Positions 47,124-59,293 of a stretch of DNA of 64,000 bases are shown in pieces. Within the stretch, counting starts at the first letter, position 1. Each line of letters begins with the position of its first letter. The notes beneath the pieces were generated by a model. The model did no database searches. It saw only the letters and a list, made by a program, of their open reading frames with translations, and was not told where the DNA came from. Location of the stretch: the NCBI RefSeq assembly GCF_900156205.1, contig NZ_FTNA01000001.1, positions 1-64,000 of the forward strand, in the 5' to 3' direction. A program made the translations under genes and the position numbers. This DNA is from Leptospira interrogans. Lineage in GTDB: Bacteria > Spirochaetota > Leptospiria > Leptospirales > Leptospiraceae.

Positions 47124-47202
47124 AACACAACCCTCTCTATAAATCGCGTTCTAGATTGAAACGAAAGAAGATTGTTGTATAATGTTTCCTATATGCAATT
47201 TA

Positions 47203-47275
47203 TTGACCAGAGCTGGGAAACCGGTCCTGGGGCAGCTGGATTGGCTCAGATTTTTTACACCGAATTCACGATGTT
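47203..47275. repeat. Dispersed repeat R7, copy 2
   Basis: It starts GACCAGAGCTGGGAAACCGG and ends CACCGAATTCACG. It matches 61513-61605 and 38848-38908. Confidence 0.7.
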
Positions 47276-47426
47276 TCTAAAACGACGATTTTATGAGAAA
47301 TTTAAAAAATATGGTTTTGAAAAACTCAAATTTACAAATGATTTTTTGACAACTCTAATGGTTTATATTTTTATAATCGCTTTTCTAAAAGAGAGTCTAA
47401 AAAATGAAAACTCATATTTTAACTTT

Positions 47427-47527
47427 AGAGTTGTTGAAAAATTTCATAGTGACGATTAACAAAACTGCTTCAATTGCCGGTTTCCATAAAATAGAAACAG
47501 ATGGAGAATTAATTTTTCAACAATTCT
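47427..47527. repeat. MITE-like element R1, copy f (101 bp)
   Basis: The element is bounded by AGAGTTGTTGAAAAATTTC and AATTTTTCAACAATTCT. The interior is the reverse complement of copies a and c for most of its length (for example CTGCTTCAATTG). Confidence 0.85.
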
Positions 47528-47663
47528 TTTTATGATTTGTGGAATGGAGTAAGATTTGTGATTAATTTCAAAACTGTAAATGGTTTTTATGTTTTAGAAA
47601 GTAATTTCTTTAAATCAGAATTTTGATAAATAATTTTAGTTATAGAGTAAGTTGTAAATAAAA

Positions 47664-48356
47664 TTGAAGTTCGGAAAACTAAACAAAAAACAAGAATCCT
47701 CTGATGATTTGACCTTAGGGGCCAATGGTCTTCCATTTGAAATCGCATATTGGAGAGATATATACGGTTCCGGAACAGATGTGGATGCAACTTTTAATGC
47801 TAAAGAGCATGCACGTTATGCGAAATCAATTTTAAATTTAATGGAAATCAATGTAAATTCGATTGCCGATTTTGGATTCGGGAAAGCAATTTTACTGAAA
47901 GAAATGGTAAAAATTTTTAAACCACGAAGAATCATGGCGATTGATCCGTCCGAACAGATGCTTGATGAGTTACTCGCTCAAAAATGGATCAGAGCTTGGA
48001 ATATTTCTGTTTTGAACACAACGGTTCAGGAATTAGATCTTTCTTATTTTGTTCATCTTCCTTTTGATTTAGGAATTTGTAATTCAGTTGTTCAATACAT
48101 CCAAGGAGATCTGCGCCCAGTATTCGAAAAACTTCATAAAATCGTAAAATACTTATATTTCTCTGTTCCCACGAAAGACGATTATATTCGTATGAAAAAA
48201 GATATTTATTTTGAAGATCCTTATGCCTACGTAAGAACTAAAAAACAATATCTCAAAATGTTAAAACCTTATTTTAGAAGAGTCGGTTTTAATCTTTTGG
48301 AAAGTAGACTGATCTCTGAATCTAGATTTACGGATGAACTGTTTAAAGATGAATGA
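47664..48356 (+). CDS. Class I SAM-dependent methyltransferase
   Basis: The 230-residue protein has the SAM-binding loop IADFGFGKAILLKEM (motif I, about 62-76) and MAIDPSEQML (motif post-I), then DLGICNSVVQYI (motif II/III). The substrate is unknown; small-molecule or polysaccharide methylation is possible. The start is TTG, with no strong ribosome-binding site and no ATG until about residue 51, which is inside the fold. It stands alone downstream of an R1 element. Confidence 0.75.
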   Translation: MKFGKLNKKQESSDDLTLGANGLPFEIAYWRDIYGSGTDVDATFNAKEHARYAKSILNLMEINVNSIADFGFGKAILLKEMVKIFKPRRIMAIDPSEQMLDELLAQKWIRAWNISVLNTTVQELDLSYFVHLPFDLGICNSVVQYIQGDLRPVFEKLHKIVKYLYFSVPTKDDYIRMKKDIYFEDPYAYVRTKKQYLKMLKPYFRRVGFNLLESRLISESRFTDELFKDE

Positions 48357-48978
48357 GTTAATTAATCTATCCCCTCTCACAAGAGTAGAGGAGCTGAAAT
48401 TCTTAAGATTTTTTCTAGTTCATCTATTCCTCAAAAAATCGAGTCCTGAGTTGCGATCTGTAGATAGTACTCACTGAGTGATTTGCATTAGAGTTTTTGA
48501 AACATGAATTCTCGAACACATAAAGATAATATTTATACTGAACTTGTTTCAAAACTTAAACTGTAGGATCTACTTCAAAAAACTAACAAATCAGTCTTAA
48601 ATATAATTTTTTGAAAAATTCTATGTCTTTGATAAAATTGATCGTCAACTTTTAGTGCTATTTTCATACGTCTGAGTAGTAACAAATTCAAATGAATTTC
48701 GTAAAAATAGAGTAGTTACCTATTTTAGAATTATTACTGATCTCTATAAAATTGAGTACCGTTAATTTTATCATAAAACACTGATTCCATGCAAAATATT
48801 AAGTACTTTATTATATAGTTATTAATAGTTTATCCTCATTTTAATTTTTGGAACAAAAGTATAGAAAACGGATATTTAGATATTTATTTTTATAAGGATG
48901 ATAATTTCTGCAAAACTGTGAAAAAAATTCTTCTTGGTTAAAATAAAACAAAAATCATAAATGATATATAAAAAAAAT
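48357..48978. other. Intergenic region with repeat fragments
   Basis: It contains an R2 right-end fragment at 48655-48681 (TTTTCATACGTCTGAGTAGT) and an R4 copy at 48733-48828. The rest is AT-rich with no recognisable gene. Confidence 0.65.
48733..48828. repeat. Dispersed repeat R4, copy 3
   Basis: It reads ACTGATCTCTATAAAATTGA, GTACCGTTAATTTTATCATA and ends TTATTATATAGTTATTAATA, matching 38090-38180 over its length. Confidence 0.78.
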
Positions 48979-49872
48979 CTAATTTAGGGAATCGATTCTC
49001 ATTTGAAGATCTTGTTTCTCATCTGGATCAAGTGTAAGTTCTAAAACTTTTTTATAATCGGCTTTTGCCTCTTCTTTTAGATTTAGTTCTTCATATGCGT
49101 TTGCACGAAAGAAAAGAACCGAAACGAGGTCTCCGTTTGGATATTTAGAAAGGTATGAGTTAAAAGTTGAGATTGCTAATTTGAAGTTTCCAATTTCTAA
49201 ATAAGAAATTCCTAAATTGAATAAAGCATCGTGTTTCTTTTCAAGATTTTTAGAATCATTGGAATCGATTGCTTTTTGAAAAAACTGAATCGCCTTAGAA
49301 TATTCTTTTGCTTCAAAATAATAAACTCCAGCTTGAAAGTTAGTTTGGATGCCTTGCGGATCTTTGGTTAAATTTTCCAAATATTCATTTTCAAGATTTC
49401 TACGAACGTAAGCATTTTTCAAAGATTTGAGAATCATCTTAGAATCAGGCATACCGGTGATCTTATCGATCAAACTACCGTTTCGATCCAAAAAGAGAAT
49501 TGAAGGATAACCTTTGATTCCATATTTGCGTTTTAAATTCGGAAACTTATCTCCGTCCAAAGAAAGAGCGACAAATTTAGAAAGTTCTAGCTGAACCTCT
49601 TTTTTAGGATAAATTTCTTTCTTAAGAGTTTTACAATAGCTGCACCAATCCGCGTAGACGTCTATAAAGATCGGTTTACCGCTACTCCTTGCTTTTTCAA
49701 ATGCAATTTGAACTGATTTTTCCCATTGAATTTCGGCTGAAATTGGGAAAGAGAAGAAGGTACAGAATAAAACAAAACTCCAAAAAAATAAAATTTCTAT
49801 CCAACGATTTATAATCAGAAATGAGGTTCTGAATTTAGAAAGTCGTGGCGCTAAATTGTTGCGACAATCCAT
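48979..49872 (-). CDS. Thioredoxin-fold protein with TPR repeats
   Basis: From the ATG at 49872 the product is 297 residues: a signal anchor ([19 protein letters not shown], about 25-43), a DsbD-gamma/thioredoxin_7 domain with the redox pair CSYC (77-80) in [11 protein letters not shown], and three or four TPR units in the C-terminal half. It is probably a periplasmic thiol reductant or chaperone tethered to the membrane. The frame is open up to 50052, but those 60 codons consist of TGTGGGAACT-type repeats, so the true start is probably at 49872. Confidence 0.8.
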   Translation of the reverse strand: MDCRNNLAPRLSKFRTSFLIINRWIEILFFWSFVLFCTFFSFPISAEIQWEKSVQIAFEKARSSGKPIFIDVYADWCSYCKTLKKEIYPKKEVQLELSKFVALSLDGDKFPNLKRKYGIKGYPSILFLDRNGSLIDKITGMPDSKMILKSLKNAYVRRNLENEYLENLTKDPQGIQTNFQAGVYYFEAKEYSKAIQFFQKAIDSNDSKNLEKKHDALFNLGISYLEIGNFKLAISTFNSYLSKYPNGDLVSVLFFRANAYEELNLKEEAKADYKKVLELTLDPDEKQDLQMRIDSLN

Positions 49873-50180
49873 AAAATCATACTTTTGCAAGTAAAAAGTT
49901 TTTTGGTCTTTTTGTGGGAACTCCTGCGAAAAAGCACCTTTACTGTAAAATCTGAATCTTTGGCTTTTATTACGGATCCACCTGTTTTTAAAATGTGGGA
50001 ACTCCCATAAAAATTGCTCGGAAAGATTCAAAGTGTAGAGTAGTTTTTTCATTCTCTATCATCAGACATTTGAATCAACGTTTTAGCCAGCGTTTTCTTT
50101 AAAAAGAACTCTAAAAATACGGTTGTCGGAGAATCGAAGGCTTAGAAAACTAGAAGCAGATTTTAGAAAGGAAATGGTTC
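49873..50180. other. Intergenic region with TAGTTCCCACA-type words
   Basis: TGTGGGAACTCC words lie at 49914-49925 and 49994-50005, about 80 bases apart. The CATACTTTTGCAAGTAAAAAG word near 49878 matches R3. The region lies between divergent genes and would carry both promoters. AAAGGAAATGGTTC precedes hisE. Confidence 0.6.
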
Positions 50181-50459
50181 ATGGAATTTTTGTTACAGTT
50201 GGAAAACATACTCAAAAAAAGAAAACAGGACCTTCCCGATAAATCTTATACCGCAGACTTGTTTCGAGGAGGGGTAGACCGGATTCTCAAAAAAGTAGGG
50301 GAAGAAGCTGGAGAGGTAATCATTGCCGCGAAAAATTCGGACAAAAAAGAACTTACACACGAGGTAGCCGATTTACTTTTTCATTTGCAGGTATTATTAG
50401 TAGAACAAGGACTTTCTCTGCAAGAAATTGTAGAAGAACTTCACAAACGCCATTCTTAA
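50181..50459 (+). CDS. hisE: Phosphoribosyl-ATP pyrophosphohydrolase
   Basis: HisE hydrolyses phosphoribosyl-ATP to phosphoribosyl-AMP in the second step of histidine synthesis. The 92-residue alpha-helical protein has the family motif [15 protein letters not shown] (about 38-52), the metal-binding Glu residues and [17 protein letters not shown]. It is a stand-alone HisE, not fused to HisI. The next gene starts three bases after its stop, although that gene is unrelated in function. Confidence 0.95.
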   Translation: MEFLLQLENILKKRKQDLPDKSYTADLFRGGVDRILKKVGEEAGEVIIAAKNSDKKELTHEVADLLFHLQVLLVEQGLSLQEIVEELHKRHS

Positions 50460-50462
50460 AAA

Positions 50463-52394
50463 ATGGATTTATCGGAAAGCTACTTTCCCAAAAGAGTTTT
50501 CGGTAAAATTATCTTCTTACTTTTACTATTTTTTATATATTCAATACTATTCTACCATAGTTCATGGTTGAGCGACGATTCATTTATAACGTTTCGGGTT
50601 GTAGATAATTTTTTAAACGGGTATGGATTACGTTGGAATCCTTTGGAAAGGGTTCAAGTTTATACACATCCTCTTTGGCTCTTTTTATTGATACCTATAC
50701 AGTGGGTTGTGCGGGAAATTTCGATTTCTGCATATTTACTTTCTTACCTATGTGGAATTCTTTTTATATCCGTTTATTATTTTACTTTTTCAAAGTTTCG
50801 AAATGGGTTCGGGTTGATTGCTGTTGCGTTGGGAGTGTTTTTTTCATCTAGAACATTCATAGACTATAATACTTCCGGATTAGAAAATTCGCTTTCATTT
50901 TTACTCTTACTACTTTTCGAAATAAAGTTCTGTTGTTTGTATTTAAATTCAAAACCGGAAAACGTAAAGATCGATTCTTATAAAATCGGATTTTTAACAG
51001 CCTTGTTACTTTTAACACGTTTAGATTTAGTATTATTTCTTTTTTTGCCCGGATATGTTCTCTTTTATAAAATTTTCAAAGAGCATAAAATTCAATTTTT
51101 AAAATATTCATTTTTAGGAATATTTTTTTGGATTAGTTATTTAATATTTTCTATTATATATTTTGGATCTTTGTTGCCAAATACCTTCTATGCAAAGACG
51201 AACGTATTGTTTTCTTTTTCTGAAAGGATTTCTGCCGGATGGAACTATATTAAAATTAGTTTAAAATGGGACCCAATCGTTATATGTGTATTTGGATTAC
51301 ACATATTTTGGACGTTTTCCGAACCAATTCTAAAACGATTTACAAAAGTAAAATGGACTTTGTCTGAAAAGGAAAAAGGGATTTTACTGATAAGTCTTAC
51401 TTCTATCCTTTTTGTGTTGTTTTACCTTTTCTGGGTGGGCGGAGATTTTATGGCGGGAAGATTTTTGGGAACTTGCTTGATCGTTTCCGTTTTTTTTCAG
51501 AGTGTTTTTTTTGAGCTACGTTTTAAGAATTTAAATTTTAATATTCAAAAATTATTATATATATTTTCTAAGTTAGGATTTAATAAATCAAAAATAGAAA
51601 ATTGGAAAGGTTTATCTTGGGACAAACTTTTATTTGTATTTACTTTGATCATTTTGATTTATTCTTTTGTATATCCTTTTTCTCCGTTTCGTTATATGTT
51701 TCAAAAAACTACAGTTCGAGTGGAAAATGGAATCGTAGATGAAAGAGCTTCTTATCATGATAATTCTTCCTTAAAACATTGGATTGAAGGGGTTACACCA
51801 GCAACTCATCCTTGGGCTATGTATGCGATTCGAATTTCGTCTGAGAATTATTTAAAATCTACAAATTCAAGTTTCAACTTATCTGACAGAAAACAAGCTT
51901 TGTGGAAAAGATCAGAAGAGGTTCAAACTTCTAAACTATTAAAAGAGATTCAACAGGTTAGGGTCACTACAAATGTAGGATTGGCTGGATTTTATGGAGG
52001 ACCTGGAATTCACTGGGTTGATCTTTTGGGAATTACTGATCCCTTGTTAGCGAGGTTGCCTGGAAAGGGTTTTCCCGGACATTACGTTCGTCTTTTACCA
52101 CAAGGTTATAAAGAATATATAGAAGAAATTTCAGTATCTCTTCCGAATAAAGAATTGGATCGTTTTTATTATGAGGTTCGATTGTTAAGCGAAGAGGAAA
52201 TCTGGACAAAACAACGTTGGAAGGTAATTTTGGATTTTACCTTTTTAGGAAATGGAAATTTTAAAACTAGATACCCATTTGTATTAAAGGAATATCGCAA
52301 TACTTTATATGGGCTTCCTTTTGTGAATTGGAAAGACGAAAACTTGGTTCGGAAATTGGTTCGAGAATATTTTGAATCTTACACATCTATGTAA
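50463..52394 (+). CDS. AftB-like polytopic glycosyltransferase
   Basis: The 643-residue protein has about ten membrane helices and a C-terminal extracytoplasmic domain. The N-terminal loop [20 protein letters not shown], with [15 protein letters not shown] just after, and the C-terminal [20 protein letters not shown] resemble the GT-C enzyme AftB, the terminal arabinofuranosyltransferase of mycobacteria. Asp-Asp in the first loop would be the catalytic pair. In Leptospira the substrate would be a surface glycan; that is inference. It follows hisE by three bases. Confidence 0.78.
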   Translation: MDLSESYFPKRVFGKIIFLLLLFFIYSILFYHSSWLSDDSFITFRVVDNFLNGYGLRWNPLERVQVYTHPLWLFLLIPIQWVVREISISAYLLSYLCGILFISVYYFTFSKFRNGFGLIAVALGVFFSSRTFIDYNTSGLENSLSFLLLLLFEIKFCCLYLNSKPENVKIDSYKIGFLTALLLLTRLDLVLFLFLPGYVLFYKIFKEHKIQFLKYSFLGIFFWISYLIFSIIYFGSLLPNTFYAKTNVLFSFSERISAGWNYIKISLKWDPIVICVFGLHIFWTFSEPILKRFTKVKWTLSEKEKGILLISLTSILFVLFYLFWVGGDFMAGRFLGTCLIVSVFFQSVFFELRFKNLNFNIQKLLYIFSKLGFNKSKIENWKGLSWDKLLFVFTLIILIYSFVYPFSPFRYMFQKTTVRVENGIVDERASYHDNSSLKHWIEGVTPATHPWAMYAIRISSENYLKSTNSSFNLSDRKQALWKRSEEVQTSKLLKEIQQVRVTTNVGLAGFYGGPGIHWVDLLGITDPLLARLPGKGFPGHYVRLLPQGYKEYIEEISVSLPNKELDRFYYEVRLLSEEEIWTKQRWKVILDFTFLGNGNFKTRYPFVLKEYRNTLYGLPFVNWKDENLVRKLVREYFESYTSM

Positions 52395-52862
52395 AATAAT
52401 TCAAAATTTGATTTCTATATTTTATGAAAAACCTATCAAATTGATTCAAGTTGGGTTTTTAATAAGAATTTTAAATGAAAATAGAAATCCTACAAATTAG
52501 ATCAGTAAAAGTTTGAGAGTTTATTTTATATCTGGTTTCCACGTTTTCAGAATTTAACCGTAAAAATTAATTTGTGTGAGTTCCCACATCTAACTTTATT
52601 ACAAAAAAATGAAACTATAAAGATGAATTTACTTAAACCGAGTTCATATAAAAAAGAAAACTACAGAAGTTGTATTTTATTTTCATGATTTTATAAGAGA
52701 CTTTAAAAAGCGATTTCTATTAAATGCTTGTAATCAATGATTTTAATAAAATATAATTAGAACGCTCGTTCTGTCCCGTATAAGTTAAAAGTTGGAAAAC
52801 TCCCTTGACCCGAAATTCGAACAAAATACTTTAGCCGCAGAGAACCCGAATAGGAAAGAATT
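52395..52862. other. Intergenic region upstream of fabG
   Basis: One TGAGTTCCCAC word is at 52576-52586. Around 52765-52800 there is GC-richer sequence (GAACGCTCGTTCTGTCCCG), then a plausible -35 (TTGACC, 52804-52809) with a weak downstream -10-like stretch before fabG. I cannot confirm the promoter. No gene. Confidence 0.5.
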
Positions 52863-53627
52863 ATGATCGATTTAAAAGGAAAAAACGCCGTAGTTACCGG
52901 AGCCGCTCGTGGGATCGGAAAGTCAACGGCTTTAACTCTTGCAAAAGCAGGAGCAAATTTAGTAATCGCGGACTTAAACGAAGAATCTAGTAAAGCGACC
53001 GCAGATGAAATTTCAAAACAGACTGGTGTAAAGGCGATTGGAATCGGAACGAACGTCTCGGATGTAGATTCTGCAGCAAAGGCAATTCAAGCGTGTGTAG
53101 ATGAATTTGGATCTGTAGACATCCTTGTAAATAACGCAGGTATTACAAAAGACACTCTTCTTATGAGAATGAAAAAGGAGCAGTGGGATGCTGTAATTGC
53201 TGTAAATCTCACCGGGACCTTCAATTGTACACAGGCCGCTATTAAGTTTATGATGAAAAATCCAAATGGAGGATCTATTATCAATCTATCATCCATTGCT
53301 GGGGTAAACGGAAACATAGGACAGACAAATTATTCTGCATCTAAAGCAGGAGTCATTGGTTTTATAAAAGCGGTTGCATTGGAAATGGCTTCTCGCAAGG
53401 TTCGTTGTAATGCAATTGCACCCGGCTTTATCGCTACTGAAATGACGGACGCGATTCCTGAAAAGATTAGGACTGCTATGGTTGCGGCGATTCCTTTAAA
53501 AAGGGCGGGACAACCGGAAGATATTGCTAACACAATCGCATTTTTGGCTTCCGATATTTCTTCTTTTATCACTGGTCAAGTGATTGAAGTGAATGGTGGA
53601 GGTTTCTTACCAGGAGCAACCGCCTAA
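52863..53627 (+). CDS. fabG: 3-oxoacyl-ACP reductase
   Basis: FabG reduces 3-ketoacyl-ACP with NADPH in fatty acid elongation. The 254-residue SDR has TGAARGIG (12-19), NNAG (90-93), catalytic Ser near 143, Tyr 157 and Lys 161 in YSASK, and the C-terminal ITGQVIEVNGGG motif. The acyl carrier gene is 490 bases downstream on the same strand. Assignment to FabG rather than another SDR rests on the C-terminal motif and the acpP context. Confidence 0.9.
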   Translation: MIDLKGKNAVVTGAARGIGKSTALTLAKAGANLVIADLNEESSKATADEISKQTGVKAIGIGTNVSDVDSAAKAIQACVDEFGSVDILVNNAGITKDTLLMRMKKEQWDAVIAVNLTGTFNCTQAAIKFMMKNPNGGSIINLSSIAGVNGNIGQTNYSASKAGVIGFIKAVALEMASRKVRCNAIAPGFIATEMTDAIPEKIRTAMVAAIPLKRAGQPEDIANTIAFLASDISSFITGQVIEVNGGGFLPGATA

Positions 53628-53645
53628 GAATCTAAAGTTTTAAAC

Positions 53646-53676
53646 GATTCTTTCATTCTAAAAGGATGAAAGAATC
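53646..53676 (+). terminator. Hairpin after fabG
   Basis: An 11-bp perfect stem, GATTCTTTCAT / ATGAAAGAATC, with a nine-base loop lies 19 bases after the fabG stop. The following TCAACTTTTG is only weakly T-rich. Confidence 0.65.
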
Positions 53677-53747
53677 TCAACTTTTGTATTTCCTTTAATT
53701 TGTTCGAAAAAAATCTAATTCTAGTTTGATCTTATTCTATTTTCTTT

Positions 53748-53788
53748 AAAGAAAAACCTTTTTTCCTTTTTAGGTTTTTTCTTTTTTG
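53748..53788 (+). terminator. Possible T-rich terminator before acpP
   Basis: AAAGAAAAACC (53748-53758) pairs with GGTTTTTTCTTT (53773-53784), with one extra T in the right arm, and is followed by TTT. It could end fabG transcripts, which would mean acpP has its own promoter. Confidence 0.5.
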
Positions 53789-53992
53789 GAATAGGATAAA
53801 GAATCATTTTGGAAAAATACAATTTAATATAAGAATTTTAAAAATTTAAACTTTCATTTGCGAAATGTTTTTTTCTTAAAGTCTCAATTGTACGGAAACA
53901 TTTTATGAATCTTTTTCTACGTTACATTCAATTTGATCAAAACCAATTTGAAAAACAAAAACGAATCATTAATTTAAAGGAGTTTTTTTCTA

Positions 53993-54066
<74 letters not shown>

Positions 54067-54067
54067 T

Positions 54068-54353
<286 letters not shown>

Positions 54354-54365
54354 TCGTTTGAGATT

Positions 54366-54400
54366 TTCCGGGTTCTTCACGGAACTCGGAATTCTTTTTC
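54366..54400 (+). terminator. Hairpin between acpP and rnc
   Basis: TTCCGGGTTC and GAACTCGGAA form a 10-bp stem with one G-T pair and a six-base loop, followed by TTCTTTTTCC. It would attenuate transcription from acpP into rnc. Confidence 0.65.
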
Positions 54401-54406
54401 CTTCCT

Positions 54407-55150
<744 letters not shown>

Positions 55151-55649
55151 TTTGTGGTAGTTCCCACATTTTTGGAAATGGATTCTGTAGAATTAAGATT
55201 TGTATGAGTTCCCACAAAACGTCGTGCTGTATGATTTACAATTTTAGCATTTTGTTGTTATTATAGTTTTTGTGGTAGTTCCCACACTCCGCTTTTTTAC
55301 GGATAAATTGAGGTCGAATTCACGTTCTCAAATAAAGAAAACTTCTAATAAAATGAGTTTTGATTGATGAAGGCCGTAAAACAGCGATTTTACGCGCAAA
55401 ATTAAGGTTCTAGAATAGATTTCTGGCAAGTTAAGATAGCGTGGTCTTGCATAATAGGAATGAGAAAGAATTTTCTAAAAGTATGAGCTCTTACAATTTT
55501 AGAATTTGTTCGTAAAATCGTGATTTGTGGTAGTTCCCACATCAAAACCGGATTCGCCCAGATTTTCTTACGACGAACTCACGTTAAGTAAGAAAACCAG
55601 TTTTTCCAAATCAAGATTTCTCGGATCAAAGGACGACAATTTAAATAGA
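55151..55649. repeat. Intergenic array of TGGTAGTTCCCACA words
   Basis: Words at about 55155, 55203, 55271, 55485 and 55525 recur 40-70 bases apart, apart from a gap of about 210 bases in the middle. The 55470-55540 block matches 19213-19275 and 16198-16256. An R7 fragment (AAAACCGGATTCGCCCAGAT, then GAACTCACGTTAAGTAA) is at 55541-55588. Confidence 0.78.
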
Positions 55650-56109
<460 letters not shown>

Positions 56110-56113
<4 letters not shown>

Positions 56114-57194
56114 GTCTTATCGAAACCGTTCCAGTAAATACGGAACACAAGTCCGTTCCGGTTCATCTCCATTCGAATCTTTCCGGTTTGTCAGAAGAGA
56201 TTGCAAAACTTCCAGGAGTCACTTCCGTTTTTTTAATCACGGAAAAATCGATTCATTCTATCTATTCCAAATATTTAGAAAGGGAACTATCTTCTCTTCC
56301 CATCAAAACGATTTATATCAAAGGAGGAGAAAAATCCAAACATATCAATCGAACCGGAGAAGTATATAATCAACTTATTGAATATGGTGCAGATCGTAAG
56401 TCTTTGATTCTTGCATTTGGAGGCGGAGTTGTGGGGGACTTTGCTGGTTTTATCGCTTCTACTTATTTGAGGGGAATTCGATTTGTTCAAATTCCTACAA
56501 CTCTACTTGCGTGTGTGGATTCTTCTGTAGGTGGAAAAGTTGCGGTGAATGCGGATTTCGGAAAGAATATGATCGGTTCCTTTTATCAACCAGAGTTTGT
56601 GTTTGCTCCTTTATCTGTTTTGTCCACTCTTCCAGATCGGGAATGGAAATGTGGTCAAGCTGAAATTATCAAACATTCACTTCTTTCTGGAGGAGAATAT
56701 TGGGAAAAGGTAAAGACTCATTCATTCAAAGATTTGAATGTAGATTCTACGATTCTTCCTTATCTAATCGCTGAGTCGGTTCGTTTTAAAGCAAACGTAG
56801 TTTCAAGCGACGAAAAAGAAACCGGACTTCGTAAAATTTTGAATTTAGGACATACTACGGCTCATGCAATTGAATCCGTTACGAAATATAAAAAATATTC
56901 CCATGGAGAAGCAGTTGCGATTGGTCTTGTTACGGCGTTATTATTAAGCGAACAACATTCTGAACTCGATCCTGTCACTACAAAAGAAACAATAGAATCT
57001 CTAAAAAATTACGGGCTTCCATTTCAGACGAAATTAAAATCTAAACAACTTGCCAAACATATGCTTCACGATAAAAAAAATGTGGGCGGCTCGATTCGTT
57101 TTGTTCTTTTGAAAAGCCCGGGTTCTCCCATTTTTGATATTCCCATAAATTCAGAAGATATTATATTAGCAATTCATAAACAAAAAGGCATTTA

Positions 57195-57195
<1 letters not shown>
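56110..57195 (+). CDS. aroB: 3-dehydroquinate synthase
   Basis: AroB cyclises DAHP to 3-dehydroquinate in the shikimate pathway using NAD and Zn2+. The 361-residue protein has GGEKSKHI, AFGGGVVGDFAGFIASTY, the GIRFVQIPTTLLACVDSSVGG region, EIIKHSLL, and the zinc ligands in NLGHTTAHAIE and HGEAVAIG. It starts in an ATGA overlap with the NUDIX gene and ends overlapping the mscS start (TAATG), so the three form an operon. Confidence 0.95.
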
Positions 57196-58076
<881 letters not shown>

Positions 58077-58382
58077 TGTATTTATTGATTAATTTTTTAT
58101 AAATCTGGATAATATAGAACATCTAAAATTCGAGGTTGAAATAGGAATGATCTTAAAACTCCTAGAGTTTATATCGAAAGAACGATTTCTGTAAAAGGAT
58201 GTTCATAAAACGGTGATTTCACGCAGAAATTTGATCTTACTGATCCCAACGATTACCGTAAATTTTTACTTAGAAAGAACTGTTGAGTGCAAAAGATTAG
58301 ATGTTTTGTTGTTGTAGAGTTTTGGGTAAATACTTTGTTTTTTGGATTTCTAAAAACTAAACTTGTTATCGGTAGGCCGACG
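58077..58382. other. Intergenic region before lipoprotein-like gene
   Basis: No recognised repeat or RNA. There is a frame continuing upstream of the next gene to 58287, which I regard as non-coding. Confidence 0.5.
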
Positions 58383-58778
58383 ATGCGATTTTTTTATTTC
58401 ATTTTGATTTTTCCTTTTTTACAGTTTTGTGATTCTGAAATAGAATTTTCTATCCCTAAAAAAATCCGTGTAACTTTAATCAATCCTAAAAGTTATCAAT
58501 TGGAGGATCGGCCTTACGAAAGGATACACACAGAGGATTCTCTCATTTGGAAATGGATTACGAAAGAAATTCCAAAATTAAAAAAAGGATGGAATTCTTA
58601 TTATGTGACTCGTCCAAGCAAAGGAATTCTTATTGATTTTGATCATGGCAGAAGATTACAAATTTTGGATCATGGAGTGATTTATATAATTCCAGGGGAA
58701 TCAGCTCTGTATCATGATTTTCAAAATGAAAAATTTCAAGAATTGTTAACATTGATAATTGAAACACAGAAAAAATAA
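58383..58778 (+). CDS. Hypothetical lipoprotein-like protein
   Basis: Not recognised. From the ATG at 58383 the 131-residue product starts MRFFYFILIFPFLQFCDSE, a lipoprotein-type signal with Cys at residue 16 (LQFC; the Phe at -1 is unusual). The rest is a small beta-rich domain (GILIDFDHGRRLQILDHGV). A longer frame from 58287 adds 32 residues that spoil the signal. It is on its own. Confidence 0.6.
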   Translation: MRFFYFILIFPFLQFCDSEIEFSIPKKIRVTLINPKSYQLEDRPYERIHTEDSLIWKWITKEIPKLKKGWNSYYVTRPSKGILIDFDHGRRLQILDHGVIYIIPGESALYHDFQNEKFQELLTLIIETQKK

Positions 58779-59293
58779 GAGTATTTCAGTCTCTTTTGAA
58801 AGTTAAGAGTAGTTTCAAAACCTAAAAAATCAGTGGCAAAGTTCTTAACAAAATACTTCTAAGTTCCCGTAGGCAGATCACTTAGAATTTGCCCCAAAGC
58901 CCAAAGAATTTTATGTGATAATTCTTTAAAATTTTTAATAAAATGCAGTAGTTCCCACAAATTAGGTCATATTTGGCATTTCACGAGCAGTTCTAATCTC
59001 GTTAAATTTTTGTAGTAGTTCCCACATTTTTAGATTTTGGGGTAAACTCTTATTTCATGTAATCAAGTCTTTCTTCTAACCTATATATTAGTTGTTTATT
59101 TTGTTTTGGTCTTGATTAAAAAACTATCTGAGTTTTTAGAATGTTATCGTGGTCTATATGGGTTTCCACATTTAAGAATTATACAGACTATTTAAAGTTA
59201 TCATACAAAAATGTTTAATAAAGGCTAACTTTCATTTTTGAGTCTATAAATTGAGATTGTTCTTACGTCCTTTTTTTAAAAAGAAGTATAATT
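58779..59293. other. Repeat-rich intergenic region
   Basis: It contains R5 copy 3 (58889-59026), with TAGTTCCCACA words near 58945 and 59013, and a looser GGTTTCCACATT at 59160. No gene is seen. The 70 bases before the next gene are AT-rich. Confidence 0.65.
58889..59026. repeat. Dispersed repeat R5, copy 3
   Basis: The blocks AAAGAATTTTATGTGATAAT, CAGTAGTTCCCACAAATTAG and TCTAATCTCGTTAAATTTT match 18283-18412 and, reversed, 36718-36868. Confidence 0.78.

Larger units (their letters stand above)
46534..47663. other. 1.1-kb gene-free, repeat-rich region
   Basis: It holds an R4 copy (46768-46833), an R2 right-end fragment (46875-46899), a reverse R3 copy (46965-47123), an R7 copy (47203-47275) and an R1 copy (47427-47527). 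The 95-codon frame at 47172-47459 consists mostly of R7 and R1 sequence and I do not consider it a gene. Confidence 0.75.

Noticed and set aside
47172..47459. 95-codon ORF with a hydrophobic segment
   Set aside because: It consists mainly of R7 and R1 repeat sequence, has no ribosome-binding site, and its C-terminus is the R1 terminal repeat.
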